This document shows positions 16,582-24,474 of a DNA stretch of 64,000 bases, piece after piece. The notes under the pieces were generated by a model. It searched no databases. It saw only the letters and a program-made list of their open reading frames with translations, and had not been told where the DNA came from. How positions within the stretch are numbered: the stretch's first letter is position 1; every line of letters begins with the position of its first letter. Position numbers and translations under genes: made by a program. Source of the stretch: Pararhizobium qamdonense (GTDB taxonomy: Bacteria; Pseudomonadota; Alphaproteobacteria; Rhizobiales; Rhizobiaceae); the NCBI RefSeq assembly GCF_029277445.1, contig NZ_CP119567.1, positions 836,498-900,497 of the forward strand, read 5' to 3'.

Positions 16582-17316
16582 TCATCCCCATTCGCTGCCG
16601 GTCCAGAGAGGAATTCCGATGTCCTCTGACACTTTCGGATCTGCGGTATATAGGGGACGCTTCTGCGCCAGAAGCTTGGCCACGATCGCCTTGTCCATTT
16701 GCACATGCGCACGTGCCAACCCGGCCTGATTGTAGGCGTGCCCTGTCGAGCCCGGATTGATACCGGTGATGATCACCGCCGGCGCTCCGTTGTGAAACGC
16801 AAAGAGCACCGCGTTCATACCGTTCGAGCATTTGGATTCCGTGTCGAGTTCCAGGGATTTGACACCGGCGACACGATCAAGGAGTGCCATCCGCTCATAC
16901 CGGTCAACAATTTGCAGACTGTCATATTGATAGTCGAAAGCCCTCAACCCGTTTTCAAGGCGCGGCCGATCGTCCTTGCGCCATAGAAAAACATAGAGAG
17001 CCCCGGTTCGCTGTCCCGACAAGACCCGCCGCACCTCCACGGCATTGGTGTTGGTTCCTTCGATCTGGTTGAACTGCAGGAACGTGATATCCGGCGCCGA
17101 GAAGCCCCAGGGCGTTATCGCCGATTGCGAGCCATTGATGGTGATGATCGGAAAATCTGGCTGCCAACCCTTGACCATATTCGATACGGGGGCAGAACCG
17201 ACGACGACAACGGGCGCCTTGAAGGGCGCGGGTGCAGCGGGCGGCGCTGGCCGGATGATCTGGTACTTGACGTTCCGGTAGAGCCGCTTGCGTGTCTCTG
17301 CAATCCACGATGCCAT
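16582..17316 (-). CDS. GT42/DUF115-like putative glycosyltransferase (paralogue 3)
   Basis: A 244-residue soluble protein. It has VVVVGSAPVSNMVKGW (residue ~35), SNGMNAVLFAFHNGAPAVIITGINPGS with following GHAYN (around 165-200), and EDIGIPLW at the end. These blocks match the 12303-13007 protein in order and spacing, so the two are close paralogues although they are on opposite strands 4 kb apart. The surrounding genes are glycosyltransferases. By fold analogy it is a sugar transferase or a sugar-processing enzyme of cell-surface glycan synthesis. The basic N-terminus (RKRLYRNVKYQIIRP) could contact the membrane surface. Confidence 0.6.
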   Translation of the reverse strand: MASWIAETRKRLYRNVKYQIIRPAPPAAPAPFKAPVVVVGSAPVSNMVKGWQPDFPIITINGSQSAITPWGFSAPDITFLQFNQIEGTNTNAVEVRRVLSGQRTGALYVFLWRKDDRPRLENGLRAFDYQYDSLQIVDRYERMALLDRVAGVKSLELDTESKCSNGMNAVLFAFHNGAPAVIITGINPGSTGHAYNQAGLARAHVQMDKAIVAKLLAQKRPLYTADPKVSEDIGIPLWTGSEWG

Positions 17317-17364
17317 GTTATTTTCTCTTGTTCAGCCAAGCTGAGCGCTGCCCGATCAGCAGCT

Positions 17365-18201
17365 CTATTTGGTGTCCGCGCTTCTTTTCAAGAATTTCGG
17401 CTTCAAGCGCCGCAGGAACAGATCGAGCGAGCGAAACGCATTGGTCAGCGAGATGAGCTTATCGACCTGGGCGTCTGTTTCGCCCAAGCGGCGAGAGATA
17501 ACGTCTGAAATTGTTGCGGAAATTTCGGTAGTCAAGAGCTCCGGGAACCGCAAAGCCAGTTTTGCATAGCTGCTTGCAGACATACCCTCATAGATCGACA
17601 GGTTGCCGGCCCTTGCCGAAAGCCGGAGGAACACTTGCTCGAACGTCCAGTCGTGCACCGAGACCACACGCCATTTGTCGCTCCGTTTCGCCGAGAAACC
17701 GGCAAGGACGATCTCGGCTGGAATCTTCTGATCGGTAAGCCACAAAGACATTGCAAAGCCAGTGGTCGGAACTTTATCCGCCGGGTAAAAATCGGCGCAA
17801 TAGTCCACCAGATCCAGATGGCCAGTCGGTGTATCGAGGTAATCCGCCTGGGTATTGAACCGTTCCGCCGTGCTCAAGCGCACGTTCATGATCCCGAGAA
17901 ATGTTTCGGCCGCCAATAGTTTGACGACCTCGGCCACTTCACCGCGATAAACGATATTGGCGCCCTTCGGCTGTGCCCTTGATATCAGCAGGGAGTTGCC
18001 CGGAAATGGCCGCCCCAAAACCTTGTAGACCTTGTTGAAGAAGACGAAGAGCGCGGTATCGGGATAGTCTCGTTGCAGGCCTTCCATGTCGATGTCATCG
18101 CTGTTGGCAACCAAAACGATGTGCGAAAATTGGGCAAAGAGATCCCGCCACTCATTGTGGATTTTCAAGTTGGTTGTCGCACCGGGCCTAGGCAAATTCA
18201 T
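17365..18201 (-). CDS. GT42/DUF115-like putative glycosyltransferase (paralogue 4, divergent)
   Basis: A 278-residue protein at the head of the three-gene minus-strand run. It lacks the G-x-G/S-P turn of its neighbours; the first strand reads FSHIVLVANSDDIDMEGL. It keeps the later signature: VPTTGFAMSLWLTDQKIPAEIVLAGFSAKR, then a conserved His-Asp-Trp (VSVHDWTFEQVFL). The last 60 residues are predicted helical and basic (LRRLKPKFLKRS). I place it with the other three by the T/N-G-x-A helix and G-F-S strand end, with less confidence. The function is probably transfer of a sugar in LPS or capsule assembly, inferred from neighbours only. Confidence 0.5.
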   Translation of the reverse strand: MNLPRPGATTNLKIHNEWRDLFAQFSHIVLVANSDDIDMEGLQRDYPDTALFVFFNKVYKVLGRPFPGNSLLISRAQPKGANIVYRGEVAEVVKLLAAETFLGIMNVRLSTAERFNTQADYLDTPTGHLDLVDYCADFYPADKVPTTGFAMSLWLTDQKIPAEIVLAGFSAKRSDKWRVVSVHDWTFEQVFLRLSARAGNLSIYEGMSASSYAKLALRFPELLTTEISATISDVISRRLGETDAQVDKLISLTNAFRSLDLFLRRLKPKFLKRSADTK

Positions 18202-18385
18202 GGTTGTTCAATCCGCGCCTGTGGTTATCCGCCTTTCAGCGAATCCAAGCGATTACTTTATAAATCTTTGTTCCTGAAAGCAATTCAGCGGCTCCCTTTG
18301 CATTCCGGCTTAGTCTATGACCGGAGCTAGCCGCCGGAGATATCCTGTTCTATATCTGACAATCTTGGGGAGAGTGACCACATCT

Positions 18386-19312
18386 ATGTTCGGCTGGAAG
18401 ACAAAACGACATATTACCCGGGAACTGGAAATCTCGCCGCCTGCGCCTGAGGCGCATCGCAACGGCATTGCTATCGTGGCCTGCGTCAAGAACGAGGAAA
18501 CATATATCGAGGAATGGGTGCGCTTTCACCGGGCAGTCGGGGTGAGGCATTTCCACATCTATAATGACGGCTCCACGGATGCGACGCTGGAGGTGCTGCA
18601 AGACGTCTTGACGCCCTTGGAACTCACCGTCATGCCGTGGACGATGCGCATGCGCGATCGTAGCACGACCGAAATCCTCAATGGTCAAAACATCGCATTC
18701 GCCCATGCGATCCTCAATTACGGAGGCCGGTATCAGCGAATGGCATTCATCGATGTCGATGAGTTCCTTCTTCCGAAACACGGCCAAACGCTCGAGCAGG
18801 CTTTACAGGGCGCTGGCGGCTTTCCCAATATTTCATTGCCATGGCATATGTTCGGACATAGCGGCCATAAGGTGCGGCCCCCAAACCCGGTGAGCCTCAG
18901 CTATGTCATGCGGGTCTCCGACCCGATGCGCCGGGATAGCGATGCGAACAACTTCAAATGTATTGTCGATCCGGTCGAGGTGACGGGTGTCAGCGTGCAT
19001 CATTTCAAAACCAGGACCTATGGCGATATCACCGTCAATGATGCCGGCCAAAGATTTTCCGGACGCGACAGAAAATCCTCAGAGTTCTATTCCTCGCAAT
19101 TTCTTCAACTCAACCACTACTACGCGCGATCGGAGCAGGAACTGCACGAGAAGATCAACCGTGGCTGGTCCTTTGACGGCTCCTCGGAAAAATACAAGCA
19201 GAAGGTCCTCTCGTCGATCCGCTATATCGAGGACAATGCCATCGAAGATCGGGCAATGGTGGATTTTGTCGTCAAGAATGATATTGCGTTACAAAGCAGG
19301 CAGCAGAGATGA
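18386..19312 (+). CDS. GT92-like (DUF23) glycosyltransferase
   Basis: A 308-residue family 92-like glycosyltransferase. It shows the family's ordered blocks: IAIVACVKNEETYIEEWVRFH near the N-terminus, VRHFHIYNDGSTDAT, and YQRMAFIDVDEFLLP with the D-x-D-E-F metal site (around residue 130). LQLNHYYARSEQELHEKINRG is a further family block near residue 255. The start is ATG 18386 behind GGGGAGAG; an upstream ATG (18317) would add 23 unconserved residues. It overlaps the next gene by 4 bp (ATGA), so the two are translationally coupled. Bacterial GT92-like proteins commonly sit in capsule and LPS loci. Confidence 0.85.
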   Translation: MFGWKTKRHITRELEISPPAPEAHRNGIAIVACVKNEETYIEEWVRFHRAVGVRHFHIYNDGSTDATLEVLQDVLTPLELTVMPWTMRMRDRSTTEILNGQNIAFAHAILNYGGRYQRMAFIDVDEFLLPKHGQTLEQALQGAGGFPNISLPWHMFGHSGHKVRPPNPVSLSYVMRVSDPMRRDSDANNFKCIVDPVEVTGVSVHHFKTRTYGDITVNDAGQRFSGRDRKSSEFYSSQFLQLNHYYARSEQELHEKINRGWSFDGSSEKYKQKVLSSIRYIEDNAIEDRAMVDFVVKNDIALQSRQQR

Positions 19313-20295
19313 CAGCAATACCGCACCATGACACCAGCAACGACGAGGCCATCCCGGCCGCTGATTGCGGCTGGGCGGTGACCGAAAGCAAGGCGGGAAC
19401 CCTGACGCAATGTGTCGGCGTGTTGAAGCAGCTCACCCCATCTCCCGTGGTGAAAACCATCAACCGGTCACGCGGAATTCGAAAATGGTTCGAGCCTGCG
19501 CTCTTCCGGCGCAGCGAGCGGGAACCGGTCGTGCTCGTCTCCTGCGGCTTCAGGGCCGAGAAGGCCACACTGGACATCAAATCGGCCTATGGCGGACGGC
19601 CACTGGCCGTTCATCTCCAGCGGCCGCGCATCGACGGTTACGATATGGTCTTCGTCTCACGCCACGACTGGGTGCCGGAACTGGACAATCTGCCCAATTA
19701 TCATCCGATGGTGGGCGTGCCGCATCAAATTACATCCAAGCGCTTGAGCCCTTTGAGAGAGGATGCGCGTGCGCGTTATGGCCGTGGTGGAAAGCCGATC
19801 GCGGCGGTGTTTGTCGGCGGGCCAAACGGCGCCTATCTCTATGACGAAAAAACGCATGATGTGATCAGCCAAGCGGTCCGGCATCTGGAGCTGGAGGGGT
19901 GGCGTGTTCTCGTCTCGGTATCGCGCAGATCGGAAGAGGCGACGTTGAAGGCTTTGCTGAAGCTTCGGTCCCCAAACGTTGACGTTTGGGACCGGACCGG
20001 TGAAAACCCCTATCTCTCCTATATGGCTGCGGCCGATGGTTTCTTGATTACCAAGGACTCCATAACCATGCCCTGCGAGGCGGTTGCAACGGGAAAGCCC
20101 GTCTATTCACTCGAATTGACACATGTGCCAGGGCCACGGCTTGAGAAATTCGAGTTCTATCACCGCGACTTGAGCGATACTTTGGGGCTCACCCGGCCCT
20201 ATCACGGTCAGATGGAAGCCTATCCCTATCAGCCGCTCGACGAGACCCGGCGGATCGGATCCATCATCCGATCCGTATTGAACCCGGACCCTTGA
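19309..20295 (+). CDS. ELM1-family protein (PF06258 type)
   Basis: A 328-residue protein of the family named after plant ELM1 (mitochondrial fission), common in alphaproteobacteria and related in fold to GT-B glycosyltransferases. Recognisable blocks: VVLVSCGFRAEKATLDIKSA, YDMVFVSRHDWVPELDN, AAVFVGGPNGAYLYDE, a TGENPYLSYMAAADGFLITKDSI stretch, and PCEAVATGKPVYSLEL. The last two resemble the donor-binding half of GT-B enzymes. Its coupling (ATGA overlap) to a GT92-like gene supports a role in glycan synthesis rather than anything mitochondrial. The bacterial function is not established. Confidence 0.8.
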   Translation: MTAIPHHDTSNDEAIPAADCGWAVTESKAGTLTQCVGVLKQLTPSPVVKTINRSRGIRKWFEPALFRRSEREPVVLVSCGFRAEKATLDIKSAYGGRPLAVHLQRPRIDGYDMVFVSRHDWVPELDNLPNYHPMVGVPHQITSKRLSPLREDARARYGRGGKPIAAVFVGGPNGAYLYDEKTHDVISQAVRHLELEGWRVLVSVSRRSEEATLKALLKLRSPNVDVWDRTGENPYLSYMAAADGFLITKDSITMPCEAVATGKPVYSLELTHVPGPRLEKFEFYHRDLSDTLGLTRPYHGQMEAYPYQPLDETRRIGSIIRSVLNPDP

Positions 20296-20344
20296 ACTGT
20301 CCTCCTCAAGGCCAAGAGCTTAACGGGCTGATACCTTCTGCGCC

Positions 20345-21187
20345 TCATTCCCGCCAGTGATCGGCAACCCATTTCGTGGGGCGGATATAGTGGCGCAGGT
20401 AGCGAAACGGTGCCTTCTTCCGTCGCTTCGTGGCGTCGAAGACCCCCAAAATATGCTGGAGGGGCGACGTCGGCAGGCCCTTCTCTCCGTATTTACCATC
20501 GATGGCGTGCTGCGGAAGCAAACCGCGCGGAAAAATGACGACGCGGGCGTCCTTTGGCAATCGCGGCGCCAGGACGTAGTTGAGAGGAAAGGGCCAGCGG
20601 CAATCCTGCCGAAAATGCAACACCCACCGCCGCGGAAAAAACGTCACTCCCCCAGGCGCGTTGCGGCTCACAAAGCGCTGTTCATAGCGAAATGTGTCCG
20701 CCACACCCTGCGGGTCGGCCCGGAATTTCTGCTGCAGGGGCAAAAGTTTGCCAACGGGAAACCGGAACAGCGATGTCTGCCCCAAACGCTCCAATGGCGT
20801 GGTCTGATTTTTTGCCATGACGACATCATCGGGATCGCCGATCTCAAAAAAATCATCGAGTGACGAGACGATCACCAGATCAAGGTCAAGAAATAGAACG
20901 GGGCCCTTCAGGCTCCCGAGCTTCTCTCCCCAAAGCCGGGCTTTCGGCCAGATACCCCTTGTGTTCACCGGCATTTCCACATCGAGCGGCGGCAGGTCCT
21001 CGCACAGGATTTCCGGATGAAGTCCTATCCGATTGTCCGTGAAGCAGGTGAAGGTAAACGGCGGCGTGATGTTGCGTGCCACCATCGCATAGAGGCGATT
21101 GATGAAGGGAGCGCCATATTTTGTTCCCCAGCTGATGCAGATGACCTGCTTAACGCCGCCGCTTGCCGCCAGCACTGTCGAAGCCAT
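20345..21187 (-). CDS. Glycosyltransferase with DxD motif (GT8-like)
   Basis: A 280-residue putative glycosyltransferase. After VKQVICISWGTKYG comes GPVLFLDLDLVIVSSLDDFFEIG (around residue 95-115), in which LDLDL is a D-x-D metal site, then a FPVGKLLPLQQKF region and FPRRWVLHFRQDCRWPFPLNY. The C-terminus is strongly basic (KRRKKAPFRYLRHY), suited to peripheral membrane binding. ATG 21187 is chosen because GGGGAG lies 10 bases upstream; an in-frame TTG at 21196 sits too close to that site. It converges with the ELM1-family gene. The ~285 bp upstream, up to 21472, hold no supported gene. Confidence 0.78.
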   Translation of the reverse strand: MASTVLAASGGVKQVICISWGTKYGAPFINRLYAMVARNITPPFTFTCFTDNRIGLHPEILCEDLPPLDVEMPVNTRGIWPKARLWGEKLGSLKGPVLFLDLDLVIVSSLDDFFEIGDPDDVVMAKNQTTPLERLGQTSLFRFPVGKLLPLQQKFRADPQGVADTFRYEQRFVSRNAPGGVTFFPRRWVLHFRQDCRWPFPLNYVLAPRLPKDARVVIFPRGLLPQHAIDGKYGEKGLPTSPLQHILGVFDATKRRKKAPFRYLRHYIRPTKWVADHWRE

Positions 21188-21472
21188 ATATGTCAAACTC
21201 CCCGTGGCGCGCTCTCAACCGATGCGGCGCTGTCCGTTTATGGTTGTATTCAGTTTCCTGCACAAAGTTTCCAGGAGATTGAACAACTGCTTTGCGATCC
21301 TGTCAGGTCTTTAGATCACGCGATACCCTTGTCAATCTTTAGCCAATCCAAACCAGTGCTATTTCGGCGGAAAACCGCATGCTGTGGAATGACCCGCCAC
21401 GACGAGAACTGGGGAGGGAACCGACGAGCTTCTCCCAGTTTCTTTTGCATCGCGCGCCGGTAGACGCTGATT

Positions 21473-22378
21473 TTACTGCAGCTGCGGTTTTTTCAGGAAC
21501 TCGTCGCGATCCCCCGATCTGACACGAAGCCAGACTTCGCGGCCGTCGCGCAGGACGCGGACGGGGATTTCCGATCCGGCGCGGCCGCTCTTCCAGACCT
21601 TGCGGTAAAAGTCGGCAAGACTGGAAATTTCTCCGTCGCGGACCTCTGCGATAACGTCGCCTCCCCGCAACCCGGCCTGCGCGGCTGGACCATCCGCTGC
21701 AACACTCATGACGACCACGTCGCCATTGCTTTCGGCCGCGAAGGCGCCAAGCCAAGGGCGCGGTGGCTTGTTCACGCGTCCAAGCGTGAGCAGATCGTCG
21801 AGAATGGGTGGAAGCAGATTGATCGGGACGATCATGTTGATGTCGGAACTCTCTCCGTTCCGGCTCATGACCAGCTTGAGCGAGCCGATACCCAGAAGCT
21901 TGCCATCCTGCCCGACGATGGCAGCCCCACCCCAGGATGGATGGGCGGGAGAAACAAAGATCGCTTCATCCAGCAGATATTCCCAATATCCGGCAAACTC
22001 GCGTTTCGCGACGATCTTGGTCTCCACCAGCCGGCCAAAACCGTCGGCAAAGACGACGGGATCGCCAACCCTGGTTTTCGATGCGTCGCCGAGCGTCAGC
22101 GCCGGGCAGTCCAGGGGCCCCAGCGCCTGGATCAGGCCAAGCCCCGTTTCCTGGTCATAGGCAAGCGCATGACCGGGAATGACCGTGCCATCTGGCCGTG
22201 TCAGCCAAACCTCATCCGCCTCAGTGATCAAGTAGCCGATGGTGAGCACCAGGCCATCGTCGCGGATGACGACCCCACTGCCTTCGCGCACCGTGCCCAG
22301 CGAGCGGGCCGTGAAGGCATCGTCCGGGATGGATGTCCGAACGGCCACCATCGAGTGTTTGACTGAGTGTACATCCAT
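21473..22378 (-). CDS. HtrA/DegP-like protein lacking the catalytic triad, with PDZ domain
   Basis: A 301-residue S1C-type trypsin fold plus one PDZ domain (~residues 200-290, LGAFAAESNGDVVVMSVAADGP onwards). Alignment by eye to DegP motifs shows that all three catalytic residues are lost. The His block reads VLTIGYLITEA where DegP has T-N-x-H-V-V (His to Tyr). The Asp block reads DQETGLGLIQ instead of T-D-L-A-V (Asp to Gly). The Ser block reads SWGGAAIVG instead of G-N-S-G-G (Ser to Trp). It is therefore probably a non-proteolytic binding or scaffold protein. There is no signal peptide, so it is likely cytoplasmic. I prefer the ATG at 22378. An in-frame start at 22435 adds 19 residues of unlikely composition (MPHVFLPLGEIKKIRRDRN). 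Confidence 0.8.
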   Translation of the reverse strand: MDVHSVKHSMVAVRTSIPDDAFTARSLGTVREGSGVVIRDDGLVLTIGYLITEADEVWLTRPDGTVIPGHALAYDQETGLGLIQALGPLDCPALTLGDASKTRVGDPVVFADGFGRLVETKIVAKREFAGYWEYLLDEAIFVSPAHPSWGGAAIVGQDGKLLGIGSLKLVMSRNGESSDINMIVPINLLPPILDDLLTLGRVNKPPRPWLGAFAAESNGDVVVMSVAADGPAAQAGLRGGDVIAEVRDGEISSLADFYRKVWKSGRAGSEIPVRVLRDGREVWLRVRSGDRDEFLKKPQLQ

Positions 22379-22623
22379 GTTTCGGTCCCGCCGGATTTTT
22401 TTAATCTCTCCTAGAGGTAGGAAGACGTGTGGCACCCCGCAAGTCTCAGGTTACGCATCGCGACGACACAGTCCTCAGCCCTTGCCCCACACTCAGTGCC
22501 CCAAAGTTAGCGAGACGCGAAATATCTGACTTACAATCCCAGCCGCAGCGCTGTATGTTCCTCTTTTGTTCAAGGGCGCATTTGCCTTCATAGACCACGC
22601 GCAATCAAGCTGGACGCCTCGTG

Positions 22624-23778
22624 ATGTATATGCCCGGCGATGATACTACAGCCATTCCAGATCCAATATCACGGGCTCAAACGCCGGATGAGCCAGTGCG
22701 TCAGCGCAAGATCATCCATGTCGACATGGATGCTTTCTATGCATCCGTCGAGCAGCGCGACAATCCGGAGCTGCGCGGCAAGCCGCTTGCCGTTGGCGGA
22801 TCGGCGGCGCGCGGGGTCGTGGCTGCGGCCAGCTACGAGGCGAGAGTATTCGGCGTGCATTCGGCCATGCCGTCGGTCACTGCCAAACGAAAATGTCCAG
22901 ACCTGATCTTCGTGCCGCCGCGCTTTGACGTTTACAAGGCGGTCTCCCAGCAGATCCGTGCGATCTTTGCCGAATACACGCCGCTGATCGAGCCGCTATC
23001 TCTGGACGAGGCCTATCTCGATGTGACGGAAAACCTGAAAGGCATGGCAATCGCCACCGAGATCGCCGCAGAAATCCGCGCGAGGATCGCTGAGGTGACC
23101 GGTCTCAACGCGTCCGCCGGGATTTCCTACAACAAGTTCCTCGCCAAGATGGCGAGCGATCTCAACAAGCCCAATGGGCAAGCCGTGATTACGCCAAAGA
23201 ACGGCCCAGGCTTTGTCGAGGCTTTGCCAGTGAAGAAGTTTCATGGCGTTGGACCGGCAACCGCCGAGCGGATGCGCAAATACGGCATCGAAACCGGACT
23301 TGATCTGAAGCAGAAATCGCTGGCTTTCCTTCAGGAGCATTTCGGCAAGTCCGGTCCCTATTTCTACGGGATCGCGCGCGGTATCGATGAGCGCCTCGTC
23401 CGGCCCGACCAGATCCGCAAATCCGCCGGTGCGGAGGACACGTTCGTTGAGGATATCACCGATTTCGATCTGGCCCGGCTGGAGCTTAAGCCGCTTGCCG
23501 AAAAGGTCTGGCGCTATTGCGAGGCGCAGGGGATCAGCGGCAAGACTGTAACAGTGAAGATCAAATATTCCGATTTCACCCAGGCGACGCGCAGCCGCAC
23601 GAAAGCGACGCCCGTTGCAAATGCCGCAGATATCCTCGACACCGCATCGGCACTTCTGGCCACGGTCTATCCGTTCAAACGCGCCATCCGACTGCTGGGC
23701 GTGACCCTGTCGTCGCTGACAAACGCTTCCGTTGGCGACGACGCAGAACAGCAGCCGCAATTCGATCTCGATTTATAG
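22624..23778 (+). CDS. dinB: DNA polymerase IV (Y-family)
   Basis: A 384-residue translesion DNA polymerase that extends mismatched or damaged primer ends. It has the Y-family hallmarks: HVDMDAFYASVEQRDNP (catalytic Asp pair), YEARVFGVHSAMPS (nucleotide contacts), and PLSLDEAYLDVTE (catalytic Asp-Glu). A helix-hairpin-helix-like block (KKFHGVGPATAERMRKYGIET) follows, then a little-finger domain. There is a short N-terminal extension of about 30 residues before the first block. ATG 22624 follows a GTG at 22621 in frame. The C-terminal QPQFDLDL is a good match to the Q-L-x-L-F/D-L type beta-clamp-binding motif. The gene is followed 26 bp later by a hairpin with T-run that can end its transcript. 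Confidence 0.95.
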   Translation: MYMPGDDTTAIPDPISRAQTPDEPVRQRKIIHVDMDAFYASVEQRDNPELRGKPLAVGGSAARGVVAAASYEARVFGVHSAMPSVTAKRKCPDLIFVPPRFDVYKAVSQQIRAIFAEYTPLIEPLSLDEAYLDVTENLKGMAIATEIAAEIRARIAEVTGLNASAGISYNKFLAKMASDLNKPNGQAVITPKNGPGFVEALPVKKFHGVGPATAERMRKYGIETGLDLKQKSLAFLQEHFGKSGPYFYGIARGIDERLVRPDQIRKSAGAEDTFVEDITDFDLARLELKPLAEKVWRYCEAQGISGKTVTVKIKYSDFTQATRSRTKATPVANAADILDTASALLATVYPFKRAIRLLGVTLSSLTNASVGDDAEQQPQFDLDL

Positions 23779-23804
23779 ATGCTCAAATCCTCCAAAACGA
23801 AAAA

Positions 23805-23832
23805 GCCTGCCGCGGGAGGAGGTGCGGCAGGC
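23805..23832. terminator. Bidirectional rho-independent terminator
   Basis: GCCTGCCGC and GCGGCAGGC form a perfect 9-bp stem with a 10-base loop. On the plus strand it is followed by TTTTCG and ends the dinB transcript. On the minus strand TTTTTCGTTTTGG follows and ends the small RNA described at 23805-23954. The loop itself carries the CCTCCTCCC motif on the minus strand. Confidence 0.85.
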
Positions 23833-23954
23833 TTTTCGAAAAGAACCGAACAGCGACTGGGAGGAGGAGTGCCGCTGTTCCTTCAGGCGCCCCTTGGGAG
23901 GAGGAGTGGGCCGCCTGAAATTCGAAGCTCTGCGGGAGGAGGTGCATTGCTTCG
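23805..23954 (-). ncRNA. Cuckoo-type sRNA array: four hairpins exposing CCUCCUCCC
   Basis: On the minus strand, four consecutive hairpins each carry the nonamer CCTCCTCCC in the loop, at 23934-23942, 23896-23904, 23859-23867 and 23814-23822. Stems are CGAAGC/GCTTCG (23923-23954), TTCAGGCG/CGCCTGAA (23882-23919), GAACAGCG/CGCTGTTC (23848-23880) and the 9-bp terminator stem (23805-23832). CCUCCUCCC is an anti-Shine-Dalgarno sequence. Small RNAs with this loop motif are known in Rhizobiales (cuckoo RNAs) and Rhodobacter (CcsR RNAs, stress-induced). Whether this is one RNA of about 150 nt or several units is not clear. A possible minus-strand promoter is TTGAAA (23985-23990) with TATGAT (23964-23969), spaced 15 bp, which is short. 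Confidence 0.8.
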
Positions 23955-24087
23955 ATGGAAATGATCATACGCTGATCGCGATGATTTCAAAGCGTTTATG
24001 CTGCAGTGCAGCTATGCAGGAAATGCACATCGGAAAATGCTGCGTTCCAGCGGGTCTCTGCCCCGTCAGCAAGGCCGAAACGCAAAA

Positions 24088-24106
24088 CGCCCGCACAGGG
24101 CGGGCG
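24088..24106 (-). terminator. Rho-independent terminator of the DUF1127 gene
   Basis: On the minus strand CGCCCGC, a 5-base loop and GCGGGCG are followed by TTTTGCGTTT. It lies 24 bp past the stop codon of the small gene at 24130-24276. Confidence 0.75.
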
Positions 24107-24129
24107 CTTCATCATAACTCAAGGCTTGC

Positions 24130-24276
24130 TTAGAAAGCTACGGCTGCGCGGGCAACGCTGCGGATATCGTCGCGGGCAATACCCAGATCGTTCAGCTCGC
24201 GGTTGGTCATACGGCCGAGTTCGGATACGGTCTGACGATACTTGCGCCAGTTGTTCAAAGTGCGTGCTACGTTCAT
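24130..24276 (-). CDS. DUF1127 (YjiS-like) small protein
   Basis: A 48-residue protein starting MNVARTLNNWRKYRQTVSEL. It contains the family core of an N-terminal amphipathic helix with W-R-x-Y/R followed by L-x-x-M-T-N-R-E-L-x-D-L-G-I-x-R-x-D-I. Alphaproteobacteria carry several such short arginine-rich proteins. In Agrobacterium and related species they have been tied to RNA turnover, phosphate/carbon metabolism and stress phenotypes, and they are often targets of small RNAs. A strong ribosome site (AAAGGGGA) precedes the ATG. It stands just upstream, on the same strand, of the anti-SD sRNA array, but its own terminator separates them. The 198 bp between its start and the M20 gene hold nothing obvious. 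Confidence 0.85.
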   Translation of the reverse strand: MNVARTLNNWRKYRQTVSELGRMTNRELNDLGIARDDIRSVARAAVAF

Positions 24277-24474
24277 GATGATCCCCTTTCGTGAGGTTCT
24301 GTTGACGTCAGCAACCGCTATTGGTTCCGGCGTCGTTTGATGAAGAGAATATAGGCCGTTCTCTTTGATCAGAATATCGACAATGCATCACAGCACCTAT
24401 GCACCGGCTGCAGCGCTCATGGCGCAGCTGCCCAACTTGCGGCCGCTATACCCCGGCGCGTGGCGGCATCAACG

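Noticed and set aside
23814..23942. Four evenly spaced GGGAGGAGG repeats, considered as a short CRISPR-like array
   Set aside because: The repeats are only 9 bases, the flanks pair with themselves as stems, and no cas gene is present. The hairpin-loop arrangement fits an anti-SD sRNA.
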